Below, piece after piece: positions 49,869 to 58,207 of a DNA stretch of 62,987 nucleotides; position 1 is the stretch's first letter; each line of letters opens with the position of its first letter. The translations under genes were made by a program, and so were the position numbers. The DNA comes from Pseudomonadota bacterium (GTDB taxonomy: Bacteria > Cyanobacteriota > Vampirovibrionia > Obscuribacterales > Obscuribacteraceae): positions 1 to 62,987 of the forward strand of contig JAJPJO010000063.1 in assembly GCA_021324135.1 (NCBI GenBank). Reading direction: 5' to 3'. Below the pieces are notes generated by a model. The model searched no databases. It saw only the letters and a list, made by a program, of their open reading frames with translations, and had not been told where the DNA came from.

Positions 49869-50345
49869 ATGGAACATATTTGGACACCCTGGCGATACAC
49901 CTACATCAAAAATGTAGACACTAAGCCTGGATGCGTTTTCTGCACGCTGCTTTCATCAGGAGACGATCGCACCAATTTAATAGTGCACCGCGGCGTTTTG
50001 AATTTTATCGTCTTGAATTTGTATCCTTACACGAGCGGACACCTGATGGTTGTGCCGTACAAGCATGAGTCCTCGCTTGCCGAGCTCGATGATGCGACGA
50101 CAAGCGAATTGATGATTCTAGCCAAGCGGGCACAACGTATACTCCAGCAAGAGTACAAGCCGGATGGCTTCAACATTGGATTGAACCTCGGGCGCGTTGC
50201 CGGTGCAGGCGTGCGCGACCATCTCCATTTGCACATTGTGCCTCGCTGGGCCGGCGATGCAAATTTCATGTCCGTGATCGGCGAGACAAGAACAGTGCCG
50301 GAAGAGTTGTCCGAGACTTACGATCGAGTGTATAAGCACTTCTGA
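49869..50345 (+). CDS. HIT family protein, Ap4A phosphorylase/hydrolase-like
   Basis: From ATG 49869 (the frame opens four codons earlier at a GTG) the protein has 158 residues. It starts MEHIWTPWRYTYIKN, has a CVFC pair near residue 23, then GHLMVVPYKHESSLAELDD and the histidine triad HLHLHIVPRWAGDANFM. This is the layout of bacterial diadenosine tetraphosphate phosphorylase-type HIT proteins, which cleave Ap4A-like alarmones in the cytoplasm. The moeB-like gene begins 13 bases after its stop, so the two form an operon. Confidence 0.88.
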   Translation: MEHIWTPWRYTYIKNVDTKPGCVFCTLLSSGDDRTNLIVHRGVLNFIVLNLYPYTSGHLMVVPYKHESSLAELDDATTSELMILAKRAQRILQQEYKPDGFNIGLNLGRVAGAGVRDHLHLHIVPRWAGDANFMSVIGETRTVPEELSETYDRVYKHF

Positions 50346-50358
50346 ACCACTGGCGACC

Positions 50359-51564
50359 ATGACCGAGCTATCCAGGGAAGAGAAACAACGATACAGCAGG
50401 CACATACTATTGCCTGAGGTTGGATTGGCCGGGCAGAAAAAACTGAAGCAGGCCAGTGCCATCGTCATTGGTGCGGGCGGACTGGGCTCGCCTGTTTCAC
50501 TGTACCTGGCAGCGGCCGGTGTTGGGCGGCTTGCGCTGGTAGATTTTGATCAGGTGGACCTGAGCAACTTGCAGCGCCAGGTTTTGTATAACGTCGATGA
50601 TGTAGGCAAATCCAAGGCGGAAGTGGCTCGGGCAAAACTGCAAAAGCTTAATCCTGAAATTGAAGTACAGGCGCATGGTGTGCGTCTTTCCGAAAGCAAC
50701 ATAATGGATCTTCTGTCACAGTACGATATTGTCATCGACGGCTCTGATAACTTCACGACGAGATATTTGGTAAACGATGCATGCGTGATTTTGAAAAAGC
50801 CGAACGTGCACGGATCGATCTATCGTTTTGAAGGTCAGGTGAGTGTTTTTTCCGCGCAGGGAGGTCCATGCTACAGATGCTTGTTCCCGGTGCCACCACC
50901 AGCAGAGGCGATCCCTAATTGCGCCGAAGGAGGTGTGCTCGGCGTCCTGGCAGGATTGATTGGCAGCCTGCAAGCTACCGAGGCGATCAAGCTGATCATT
51001 GGACAAGGCGAAAGCCTGATCGGAAAATTGCTTGTCTACAATGCGCTGGAAATGCAATTTCAAAAGCTGGCGATTAAACGGAAGCCGAACTGCCCCGTAT
51101 GTGGTGACAACCCGACTATTACAAAAGCGATCGAACAAGTCGTGAGTTGTGCGAGTGATGAGCAGACCGTCCGGAAAGCCGGCACCATATCCGGTGAGGC
51201 CGTCTCAGCAAGCAGCGGCACTGCAGGTGGTGCCAAAGGAGAGCAATGTATGGAGATCACTGCAAAGGAGTTGGCAAAAAGATTACGTGAGCAAGCCGAA
51301 ATTGTGCTTCTCGACGTTCGCAACCCGGATGAGGTGGCAATAAGTAAAATCGCAGGGTCCGTGCACATTCCATTGCCCGAACTTCCGCAGCGACTTAATG
51401 AATTGAGTAAAGAGAGCGAAATGGTTGTCTATTGCAAATCAGGTGTTCGAAGCCTGCGCGCCATTCAATTCATGCAACAGGCGGGCTTTAAGCATCTTTC
51501 CAATCTGCGCGGCGGCATCATCGCCTGGGCAAACGAAATCGATCCCTCATTGGCGCTCTATTAA
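50359..51564 (+). CDS. moeB: MoeB/MoeZ-type adenylyltransferase with rhodanese domain
   Basis: Residues 1-255 form an E1-like ThiF/MoeB domain: opening RYSRHILLPEVGLAGQKKL, nucleotide site VIGAGGLGSPVSLYLAAAG, DNFTTRYLVND, and zinc pairs CYRC and CPVC. A Ser/Ala/Gly linker (about 265-298) leads to a rhodanese domain with active-site Cys in VVYCKSGVRS. Such fusions adenylate and then thiolate the C-terminal Gly of MoaD- or ThiS-like sulfur carriers, for molybdopterin, thiamine or cysteine synthesis. A MoaD-like carrier is encoded at 52739-52999 on the other strand and is a possible partner. Confidence 0.92.
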   Translation: MTELSREEKQRYSRHILLPEVGLAGQKKLKQASAIVIGAGGLGSPVSLYLAAAGVGRLALVDFDQVDLSNLQRQVLYNVDDVGKSKAEVARAKLQKLNPEIEVQAHGVRLSESNIMDLLSQYDIVIDGSDNFTTRYLVNDACVILKKPNVHGSIYRFEGQVSVFSAQGGPCYRCLFPVPPPAEAIPNCAEGGVLGVLAGLIGSLQATEAIKLIIGQGESLIGKLLVYNALEMQFQKLAIKRKPNCPVCGDNPTITKAIEQVVSCASDEQTVRKAGTISGEAVSASSGTAGGAKGEQCMEITAKELAKRLREQAEIVLLDVRNPDEVAISKIAGSVHIPLPELPQRLNELSKESEMVVYCKSGVRSLRAIQFMQQAGFKHLSNLRGGIIAWANEIDPSLALY

Positions 51565-51774
51565 AAGCATCACCGATCGAATCATCAATCAATCGAAGCC
51601 GAAATCCGCTTTGACAATCGACTTGCCAAAATCCCATGTGAGCGTTTATCATAAGGCAATAGAAATCTTTGGTGCCAAGCCATGTACTTTCATATCTATC
51701 CGCATCACGATAATCGACAGCAGTAGAACTGCTGCCGGGATGTTATCGCTTTTGCTGGTTTAGGAGATATGGTC

Positions 51775-51924
51775 ATGCTGCGCTTGGATCTGTACTTATT
51801 GAAACTGATGTTCCACAGGGCTTTTGGGACATCACTGAGATCGCCCTTCTTTTCGGGGGTGACGATCTTCTTTTTTAGGCATCGCCAACAAGAGAACAAT
51901 AATCCTGTGCATAATTGCCGCTAG
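51775..51924 (+). CDS. Possible small basic protein (49 residues)
   Basis: The frame starts at ATG 51775, behind TAGGAG at 9 bases, and encodes MLRLDLYLLKLMFHRAF followed by a hydrophobic/aromatic part and a basic tail (FRHRQQENNNP). It is the only start-signal-supported frame in the 572-base stretch between the moeB-like and lysE-like genes (51565-52136). A terminator-like hairpin lies inside it (51838-51876), which argues against translation and for a small RNA instead. No family is recognised; the rest of the stretch holds nothing I can support. Confidence 0.25.
   Translation: MLRLDLYLLKLMFHRAFGTSLRSPFFSGVTIFFFRHRQQENNNPVHNCR
51838..51876 (+). terminator. Terminator-like hairpin downstream of the moeB-like gene
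   Basis: AGATCG plus CCC (51838-51846) can pair with GGG and CGATCT (51863-51868) across a short bulge, followed by TC and TTTTTT (51871-51876). It could end the HIT-moeB transcript, about 275 bases after the moeB stop, or a separate short RNA. Confidence 0.45.
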
Positions 51925-52136
51925 TGCATTCACTGGCGCCGAGTCATTACGCGATCGAGTCTGTGTTGCTCGATCCGATGCACCGACGCGGATAAGTCTT
52001 TGTCCATAGTTAAGTCAAACTGAGAGCGATCAGTTCGCTTCAATCATGGCCGGGACATCAAACCGGCATCCGAGATGCATCGATCGAACGGTTGATGCGG
52101 GCCTTCGCTCGTCTTTGATATTCGGAGGAATTCGTC

Positions 52137-52742
52137 ATGTTTTTTCTTTTTATGAAGGGTCTTTATTTAGGAATATGCACGGCTGCGCCGGTCGGTCCAA
52201 TTGGCATCATCTGCATTCGCAGTGTTTTGCAGTGTGGATGGCGGCATGGTCTATCGGTCGGTCTGGGTGCGGCTTGTGCTGATGCCATATTTGGTGGCTT
52301 AGCAGCGGCCGGCTTGGCGGCCGTCTTTTTTGCCTCACCGGAGGCTGCGATGATATTGAGGTTTGGTGGAGCAGCCTTTCTTCTCTACCTGGGATACAAT
52401 CTGGTAAGAAAGCGAACCTTAGAAATTGAGTTCGAAAGCAAAGCGAAGCCTTCACATCTACAACTCTTCCGCTCGACATTGCTTCTTACGCTTGCAAACC
52501 CGATGACGATCACTTCTTTCGTCGCCATTTTCTCGGCTTGCGGTTTGACCCATGGCGTCGATCTCGATAAGGGCGCCACTCTCGTCTTCGGCGTATTTCT
52601 TGGTTCGCTGATCTGGTGGCTGGTATTGTCTATGGTGTTGGGACGTTTGCGAGAGCGCTTGTCTGCCGGGGCAATGTCAGCGATCAACAGACTGTCAGGT
52701 CTGTCAATCATTGGATTTGCCTTCTGGTCGATCTTGAACTAG
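52137..52742 (+). CDS. LysE family amino-acid exporter
   Basis: The 201-residue membrane protein starts MFFLFMKGLYLGICTAAPVG, with GGAGGAATT before the ATG. It has about six hydrophobic helices. Family marks are the N-terminal P-V-G-P-I-G segment, GLGAACADAIFGGLAAAG and the LTLANPMTITSFVAIF stretch (the usual N-P loop). LysE/RhtB proteins export lysine, homoserine, threonine or related compounds across the inner membrane; the substrate cannot be read here. Its last 4 bases overlap, in convergent orientation, the end of the MoaD-like gene. Confidence 0.9.
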   Translation: MFFLFMKGLYLGICTAAPVGPIGIICIRSVLQCGWRHGLSVGLGAACADAIFGGLAAAGLAAVFFASPEAAMILRFGGAAFLLYLGYNLVRKRTLEIEFESKAKPSHLQLFRSTLLLTLANPMTITSFVAIFSACGLTHGVDLDKGATLVFGVFLGSLIWWLVLSMVLGRLRERLSAGAMSAINRLSGLSIIGFAFWSILN

Positions 52743-52999
52743 CCGCCGCTAAGAGCGCAGATAATGTGCACCGTGTCTCGGGCGCCGACCCTGGCTTTCA
52801 AATCGTGAACTTCCTCTTCATTGATGAAGAATTTGATGTGCTCTCGTATGCCATCTTGCTCATCGATCATGCGGAATTTTATCCCGGGGTACCTTCGATC
52901 CAGATCGTCGAGAATCTCAAGCAATGAATCACCCTGGCCGTCGACTTTGCCGGCTTGCTTTGTGTAAGATCGCAATGGGCTTGGAATGTTGACGATCAT
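52739..52999 (-). CDS. MoaD/ThiS-like sulfur carrier
   Basis: The 86-residue beta-grasp protein ends in the diglycine ALSGG that is adenylated and thiolated by a MoeB/ThiF enzyme. The middle carries SLLEILDDLDRRYPGIKFRM and IKFFINEEEVHDL, as in MoaD. A gap of only 3 bases separates it from the stop of the BNR-repeat gene upstream, so the two are translationally coupled. It is therefore likely to serve a purpose linked to that protein rather than canonical molybdopterin synthase, whose other subunits are not in the window. Confidence 0.88.
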   Translation of the reverse strand: MIVNIPSPLRSYTKQAGKVDGQGDSLLEILDDLDRRYPGIKFRMIDEQDGIREHIKFFINEEEVHDLKARVGARDTVHIICALSGG

Positions 53000-53002
53000 G
53001 GA

Positions 53003-54145
53003 TCAGCCTTCGGCGATTTCCAGAGAATAAATTTCAGGGAGATATCTGACCAGACATTTCCAGGAATTGCCCTCATCTGCACTGCCCCAGACTTCACCAC
53101 TGGTGGTGCCGATGTATAAGCCGAGCGGCCGACAATCGTCGGTCGTCATTGCCTGACGCTTGACTGTGAAGTAGGCATTCTTTCTGGGGAAACCGCTGTC
53201 TTGCCGGAGCCAGGTTTTACCGCCGTCGCGAGTGTTGTAAGCCGCAGGCTTGCCACCAGGGCTGGTGCGCGGCCAAACGGTGGTTCCATCCATTGGAAAA
53301 ACCCAGGCCCAATCTTTTTTATCCGGATGAACAACGATTGGAAAACCGATGTCGCCGATGTCAGCCGGCATATTTTTGCCGATCCGTTCCCACTTCTTAG
53401 CCGGCGTATCCAATCTATAAATACCGCAGTGGTTTTGTTGATACAGCCGATTCGGATCGGCGGGATGGCAGACAACGCAGTGCGGATCGTGGCCGTAGGG
53501 AACGTCGGGATTGGGAAGGAAATCCGCGGCCACGCCCTGATTCAGGGGCGTCCAGGTCTTACCCTTGTCTTTGCTTTCAAAGGTCCCGCCGACGGAGATG
53601 CTCAAATACATATGCCTGGGGTCGCGCGGATCAATTAGCACCGAATGCAAAATTTGACCGCCCGGCGTTTCGCCACCGGTCGCCCAGTGCTTGTAATTCG
53701 GACCGTCATTGAATCCCTTGACCGGCTCCCAGGTATTGCCGCCGTCGGCGGAGCGAAATAGTCCAGGAGGAGTAGTGCCTGCATACCACACGCCAGGCTC
53801 GCTGTCGTGTCCCTGACTGAGCCAGAAGACGCTGCTCACAACTCGACCTTTGTCATCCTTGCTGCTCTTGGGAAACGCCGGAGGCGCAGATGATTCTTTC
53901 CAGTTCTTGCCACCATCTGTGGTGTAGTATACGGTCGGGCCGAGATGCCCTGTTTTTGCTGCGATAACCATATTCTTTGGTGAGCGCGTATCTTGCTTGA
54001 AATGATGGATGATATGTCCCAGGAAAATCGGCTCCGATATCTTCCACTTAGATCGCTCTGCATCCGAAGTCAGCGTAAATGCTCCTTTTCGCGTTCCTAT
54101 GAGGACGGTGACAGGACGCTTGCGCGCCGATCGTTTTGTAGCCAT
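53003..54145 (-). CDS. BNR/sortilin-like repeat protein
   Basis: The start is ATG 54145, behind TAGGAGG; the frame opens further upstream without a ribosome site. The 380-residue protein has BNR/Asp-box repeats S-x-D-x-G-x-x-W: YYTTDGGKNWKES, FRSADGGNTWEPV, FESKDKGKTWTPL, YNTRDGGKTWLRQ, WGSADEGNSWKCL. These build a beta-propeller as in sortilin/VPS10 or photosystem-assembly factors. No signal peptide is visible, and the N-terminus is basic (MATKRSARKRPVTVLIGTRK). Catalytic sialidase residues are not evident. It is in an operon with the MoaD-like gene. Confidence 0.85.
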   Translation of the reverse strand: MATKRSARKRPVTVLIGTRKGAFTLTSDAERSKWKISEPIFLGHIIHHFKQDTRSPKNMVIAAKTGHLGPTVYYTTDGGKNWKESSAPPAFPKSSKDDKGRVVSSVFWLSQGHDSEPGVWYAGTTPPGLFRSADGGNTWEPVKGFNDGPNYKHWATGGETPGGQILHSVLIDPRDPRHMYLSISVGGTFESKDKGKTWTPLNQGVAADFLPNPDVPYGHDPHCVVCHPADPNRLYQQNHCGIYRLDTPAKKWERIGKNMPADIGDIGFPIVVHPDKKDWAWVFPMDGTTVWPRTSPGGKPAAYNTRDGGKTWLRQDSGFPRKNAYFTVKRQAMTTDDCRPLGLYIGTTSGEVWGSADEGNSWKCLVRYLPEIYSLEIAEG

Positions 54146-54243
54146 CGCGAACCTCCTAATGAGATGCAAGACAGTCAGATGCGACGGCGTAAATTTTTGC
54201 ACGCCGTCGATTTTCTTGCATTAGCTGATCTGAGTCGATGGAG

Positions 54244-54996
54244 CTAGTGGGTATTCACGATCAAGACGACGTACTTCTTCCCGCCCATCTCTTTACTTTC
54301 GATTCTCAAGAGCGAATCATCGGCTAACTTCTCTTCAAATTTTTGCGACTCGCCTACATAAGCTAGAAAACCGGAAGTAGGCTTATCCTTCAACTTGGGT
54401 ACTGAGGAAAACCCTACCCAGGCGGTGTCGCCTTTCTTTATAGGCCCTGAACCTTCTTTCAAAAACGAAACATCATGCTGGATCTCGACCGGCTTGTCCT
54501 TGTTCTTCCCGTATGTCGTTTTCGCCTCGAGATGCTGAAATCCGGTCCAGGTTGCTCCTCGAAATGAGATATCGTTTACAAGATCCTGCACTTGCGGCGC
54601 ATCGGCATCCGGCACGGCAGTTTGAATAAAACTCTTGGCTATATCGCAGGCAAACGGCTTATACTTGGCGTCGTGAACGAAGCCCTCCGGCAGCGCTAAA
54701 ATCATGTCGGTAATTCGATCTTGCTGATCCAGGGTCACCACGAGCTGCACGGTGTGTCCGCCCATTCCGGTCGTGAAACTCACTGCTGTTTTTTCGCCTG
54801 GCTCTTTCTTGCGCTCTTTCTCGGTAAAGTGAAACCACTGAAAGAAATTGGTCTTGACGGCATCGGCTATTGATTGTTTGGCAATCGACCGACATTCACC
54901 AGGGGAAGCTGTTCCAAGTAGAAGTCCGCCTGCAAGCAGCGTTAAGGTGAAGATCTTGAGCATGAATGGCTGAGCGTGACTCTTTGAAGGCGGCAT
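54244..54996 (-). CDS. Secreted protein of unknown function
   Basis: The 250-residue protein has AGGAGAG upstream and a signal peptide (MLKIFTLTLLAGGLLLGTAS, cleavage near residue 35). The mature part is a mix of beta strands and helices with phrases VSFTTGMGGHTVQLVVTLDQ and LVNDISFRGATWTGFQHLE, and only one cysteine past the signal. I do not recognise the family. It ends 98 bases upstream of the BNR gene on the same strand and may be co-transcribed, but the gap allows a promoter. Confidence 0.7.
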   Translation of the reverse strand: MPPSKSHAQPFMLKIFTLTLLAGGLLLGTASPGECRSIAKQSIADAVKTNFFQWFHFTEKERKKEPGEKTAVSFTTGMGGHTVQLVVTLDQQDRITDMILALPEGFVHDAKYKPFACDIAKSFIQTAVPDADAPQVQDLVNDISFRGATWTGFQHLEAKTTYGKNKDKPVEIQHDVSFLKEGSGPIKKGDTAWVGFSSVPKLKDKPTSGFLAYVGESQKFEEKLADDSLLRIESKEMGGKKYVVLIVNTH

Positions 54997-55135
54997 TATT
55001 TGCTCTCCTTGGTTTTTGCGGGCGCACGTTCGAGAAAATCTATTTGAGACACCCGGTGTAGACGCCGAGATATCTTAGCGCATTAGGGTGAGATATATTA
55101 GCTCATCGACTCGTGGGTATGTGGATGAGGGTTTG

Positions 55136-56302
55136 CTAAACGCGCTGCTCGTGAATCGCATTTGCCGCGGCAATCAAAGGTTGCAGTTCGGCATGGCGCA
55201 GAACGTAGCCGTGATTGCCGATTGCGCGCGAGAAAACATCGCAGATCCGCTCGTGGTGGATAATCAGCGGCCTGAACTCGTTCAACACTTCGTAGTGTGA
55301 GAGCTTGTACGGTATGTGATCTTTACGAGATACGTACATGACGAAATACGGTCGTGTCTTACTGCGCTCGCAATCACCCTTAACCACAAGCTCTGCCCAG
55401 AGCCGATAGCAATCGAAGTCGTAATTGAAGTTGAACATATCCAGCGTCAGACCGCCTGGTGGGCGCATGTTCACCTCGAGCGGTATGAGTTTGCCTTCCC
55501 CCATGTCGAAGAATTCGAAATGGAAAAAACGTTCTCTTACATCGAAGGCTTTCAGTATTTTCAGACCGTCTCGTTCGACCTGCGGATCGATTTCTCTCTG
55601 GGCATAGTAGTACACATGCGTGTCTTCATTGACGACATCCATGACGCCATGGCTGTATCGATGCGAGGTGGTAAAAACCAGATCCCCTTTGCTGTCGACC
55701 AAGCCATCGAAAGTTACTATTGGAGCGTTGATGAATTCCTCGACAATCCAGTCTATCGAGTCATCCTTTTTCTTTAGAAACGATTGAAGCGACTCTTCAT
55801 CGTCAATTTTATAAGTTGCAGCTGCACCAACCCCGATATCAGGTTTGGCTACAACAGGCAATCCGAATTCTTTGATGAATTGCCGCAATTCAGCCTCTGT
55901 GCTGCAAATTCGTCCATGGGCAGGACTCAATCCCGCCTTTTCAAAAACCTCTTTCATCTCCGACTTGCGTTTGATCTTGCTGATTTGATCGAGCTTAATG
56001 CCAAAAACATTGAAGTCGGTGCGCAAACGCGATTCGGTAGCGAGCCAGTATTCGTTTTGCGATTCGATGCGATCGATTTTGCCGTAGCGAAAGGTGAGGT
56101 AGCCAATGGCGCGCACGAGGGCATCATAGTCGTGCATGTCTGGAACGCGATAGTACTCGGTCAAGTTTGCCTTTACCTCCTGACCGAGATCGTCATATGG
56201 CACGTCGGCAACGCCCAGGACATTGGCGCCAAATTCTCGCAATCGCGAGATGAAGTGGCGAAAATTTGGTGGGAAGTGAGGTGATAAAAAGACAATATTC
56301 AT
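55136..56302 (-). CDS. ATP-grasp carboxylate-amine ligase-like protein
   Basis: The 388-residue protein opens with MNIVFLSPHFPPNFRHFISR and ANVLGVADVPYD, an N-terminal pre-ATP-grasp fold. The central ATP-grasp core has SEMKEVFEKAGLSPAHG, LPVVAKPDIGVGAAATYKID, WIVEEFINAPIVTFDGLVD and the metal end HFEFFDMGEGKLIPLEVNMR. The E-V-N-x-R-P-P-G-G phrase is typical of carbamoyl-phosphate-synthase-like ATP-grasp ligases. It should ligate a carboxylate to an amine; substrates are unknown. It stands alone between unrelated genes, divergent from the NCS1 permease. Confidence 0.82.
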   Translation of the reverse strand: MNIVFLSPHFPPNFRHFISRLREFGANVLGVADVPYDDLGQEVKANLTEYYRVPDMHDYDALVRAIGYLTFRYGKIDRIESQNEYWLATESRLRTDFNVFGIKLDQISKIKRKSEMKEVFEKAGLSPAHGRICSTEAELRQFIKEFGLPVVAKPDIGVGAAATYKIDDEESLQSFLKKKDDSIDWIVEEFINAPIVTFDGLVDSKGDLVFTTSHRYSHGVMDVVNEDTHVYYYAQREIDPQVERDGLKILKAFDVRERFFHFEFFDMGEGKLIPLEVNMRPPGGLTLDMFNFNYDFDCYRLWAELVVKGDCERSKTRPYFVMYVSRKDHIPYKLSHYEVLNEFRPLIIHHERICDVFSRAIGNHGYVLRHAELQPLIAAANAIHEQRV

Positions 56303-56424
56303 ACGCAGAACTTATGAATGGGTTCTGGACGCATTGATTATAGTTGGTTTCGATCGGCGGGCAAGTAAGGGCGTGTATTTCTTGATACAATCGCCACTCA
56401 ATCTGTATCAGCGATTTCAAACAA

Positions 56425-57930
56425 ATGAGTGATCCCGAGAGCAGCATTGTTAAGCAGACCGAGGATGGACGCGTCGAAATTGTCGATGGAACGTCGCTCA
56501 TAGGCAGCCCTCTTTATAACCACGATCTTGCTCCGGTGCCGATATCCGAGCGCAACTGGACTACTTACAATTTTGCCGCCCTGTGGATGAGCATGTCGGC
56601 TTGCATACCGACTTACATTTTGGCCTCAGGCTTGATCGCCGAGGGCATGAACTGGTGGCAATCTCTGCTTACCATCTTCATCGGCAACGTGATTGTGCTG
56701 GTTCCGATCATTTTGAATTCGTTCCCCGGCACCAAATATGGTATCCCCTTTCCGGTTTTTGCCCGCTCGGCATACGGCACTCTCGGCTCTAATCTCCCGG
56801 CTCTGATGCGTGCAGCCGTCGCTTGCGGCTGGTTCGGAATCCAAACTTGGATTGGCGGAACGGCGGTCAATGTCCTTCTATCATCGATCATCCCTCAATG
56901 GAGCTCTGCACTTTCTGCCGAAGTGTTCGGCTATACCCTGTCCGTTTGGGCGTCATTTGCATTGTTTTGGGGATTGAACGTACTGGTGATTTTCCGCGGT
57001 ATGGATCAGGTGCGCAGGCTGGCGGGATTGGCGGCACCTTTCGTTTTTGTCATGACTGCCTCACTGTGCTTCTGGGCCGTGTCGAATGCAAACGGGCTCG
57101 GGCAGATTCTCTCCCAGGAGGGCAGGCTCAACGATCCGTCGACGTTTTTTCCAAAATTCATCCCGGCATTGTCGGCCATGATCGGTTTCTGGGCGACGCT
57201 TTCATTGAATATGCCTGACTTTACGCGCTTCGGGCGCAGTCAGAGGGAGCAGACCGTCGGGCAAGTGGTGGCATTGCCGCTGGCGATGACCGTTTATTCC
57301 GGCATGGGAGTGCTGATTACCTCGGCAGCGGTGATCATCTATCCGCACGCGCCCATGAAGGACTTATGGGATCCGATTAAGCTCTCCGGTCAATTTCATG
57401 AGCCATGGTTAATCGGCATGGCGATGTTCACCATTGCTGTGGCGACGCTCTGTGTCAACATTGCCGCCAATGTGGTCTCGCCGGCGAATGACTTTGCCAA
57501 TACCTTTCCGCGCTGGATTTCTTTCCGCACGGGCGGACTGATCACAGGCGTTATCGGCATTTTCATGCAACCATGGCGGCTGCTCGCCGATGCCGACTCG
57601 TACATTTTTGGCTGGCTGCAGGGCTACTCAGGAGGATTGGGCTCGATTGCCGGGGTGCTCGTCGTCGATTATTGGCTGCTTAAAAGACAAAACCTGGATC
57701 TTCCGGCTCTCTATCTCGAGGACAACCGCTATACCTACACGAACGGCTGGAACTTCAGAGCCGTCATCGCTACATTGCTTGGCTGCATCGCAGCCTGGAT
57801 CGGTCTTCTTCTGCCGGCGCTTAAGGTTCTCTACGAATACGCCTGGTTTATCGGCTTTGGTGTAGCGGCGCTGGTCTATCTTTTGCTCAGTTGGAACGCT
57901 TTCAAACCCAGCGGCAACATAACAAAATAA
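56425..57930 (+). CDS. NCS1 family nucleobase/hydantoin/allantoin permease
   Basis: The 501-residue protein has about 12 membrane helices and clear NCS1 marks: PVPISERNWTTYNFAALWMS, NSFPGTKYGIPFPVFARSAY, ACGWFGIQTWIGGTAVNVLL, MPDFTRFGRSQREQTVGQVV and NVVSPANDFANTFPRWISFR. NCS1 carriers bring in cytosine, uracil, allantoin, hydantoins or thiamine precursors with sodium or protons. No catabolic enzyme gene lies beside it to point to the substrate. It is followed by a 277-base gap with no feature I can support. Confidence 0.93.
   Translation: MSDPESSIVKQTEDGRVEIVDGTSLIGSPLYNHDLAPVPISERNWTTYNFAALWMSMSACIPTYILASGLIAEGMNWWQSLLTIFIGNVIVLVPIILNSFPGTKYGIPFPVFARSAYGTLGSNLPALMRAAVACGWFGIQTWIGGTAVNVLLSSIIPQWSSALSAEVFGYTLSVWASFALFWGLNVLVIFRGMDQVRRLAGLAAPFVFVMTASLCFWAVSNANGLGQILSQEGRLNDPSTFFPKFIPALSAMIGFWATLSLNMPDFTRFGRSQREQTVGQVVALPLAMTVYSGMGVLITSAAVIIYPHAPMKDLWDPIKLSGQFHEPWLIGMAMFTIAVATLCVNIAANVVSPANDFANTFPRWISFRTGGLITGVIGIFMQPWRLLADADSYIFGWLQGYSGGLGSIAGVLVVDYWLLKRQNLDLPALYLEDNRYTYTNGWNFRAVIATLLGCIAAWIGLLLPALKVLYEYAWFIGFGVAALVYLLLSWNAFKPSGNITK
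56730..56743. repeat. Palindromic word CACCAAATATGGTA
   Basis: This is the reverse-orientation copy of the 45628 site, inside the NCS1 permease gene. Fourteen bases are shared between unrelated genes. Confidence 0.5.
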
Positions 57931-58207
57931 CAAATCCGTCATGACACGTACTTTCAGCGTCGATGCTTGAAACGTTAGCCAGATCGGGGTTATCGGCTCC
58001 GTCCTGGTTGCCAATAATACTGATTGTTTTTGTCATTAGACCGCAAGGCTCTTTGTGATCGGTGCGGCAAAGGTCCGATTTTGCCGACTGCGTGATCAGA
58101 TGCAAAGCTGGATGAGAGGAAGACAAGGCATCGATTATTGACTCTTTGCTACGATCTATGTCGCCAAGAAGATTTGTACTATTTAACCGAGGCTAAATTC
58201 ACTTTTC

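Noticed and set aside
51425-51763. 112-residue plus frame overlapping the rhodanese domain
   Set aside because: It is a shadow frame of the moeB-like gene with no independent start signal.
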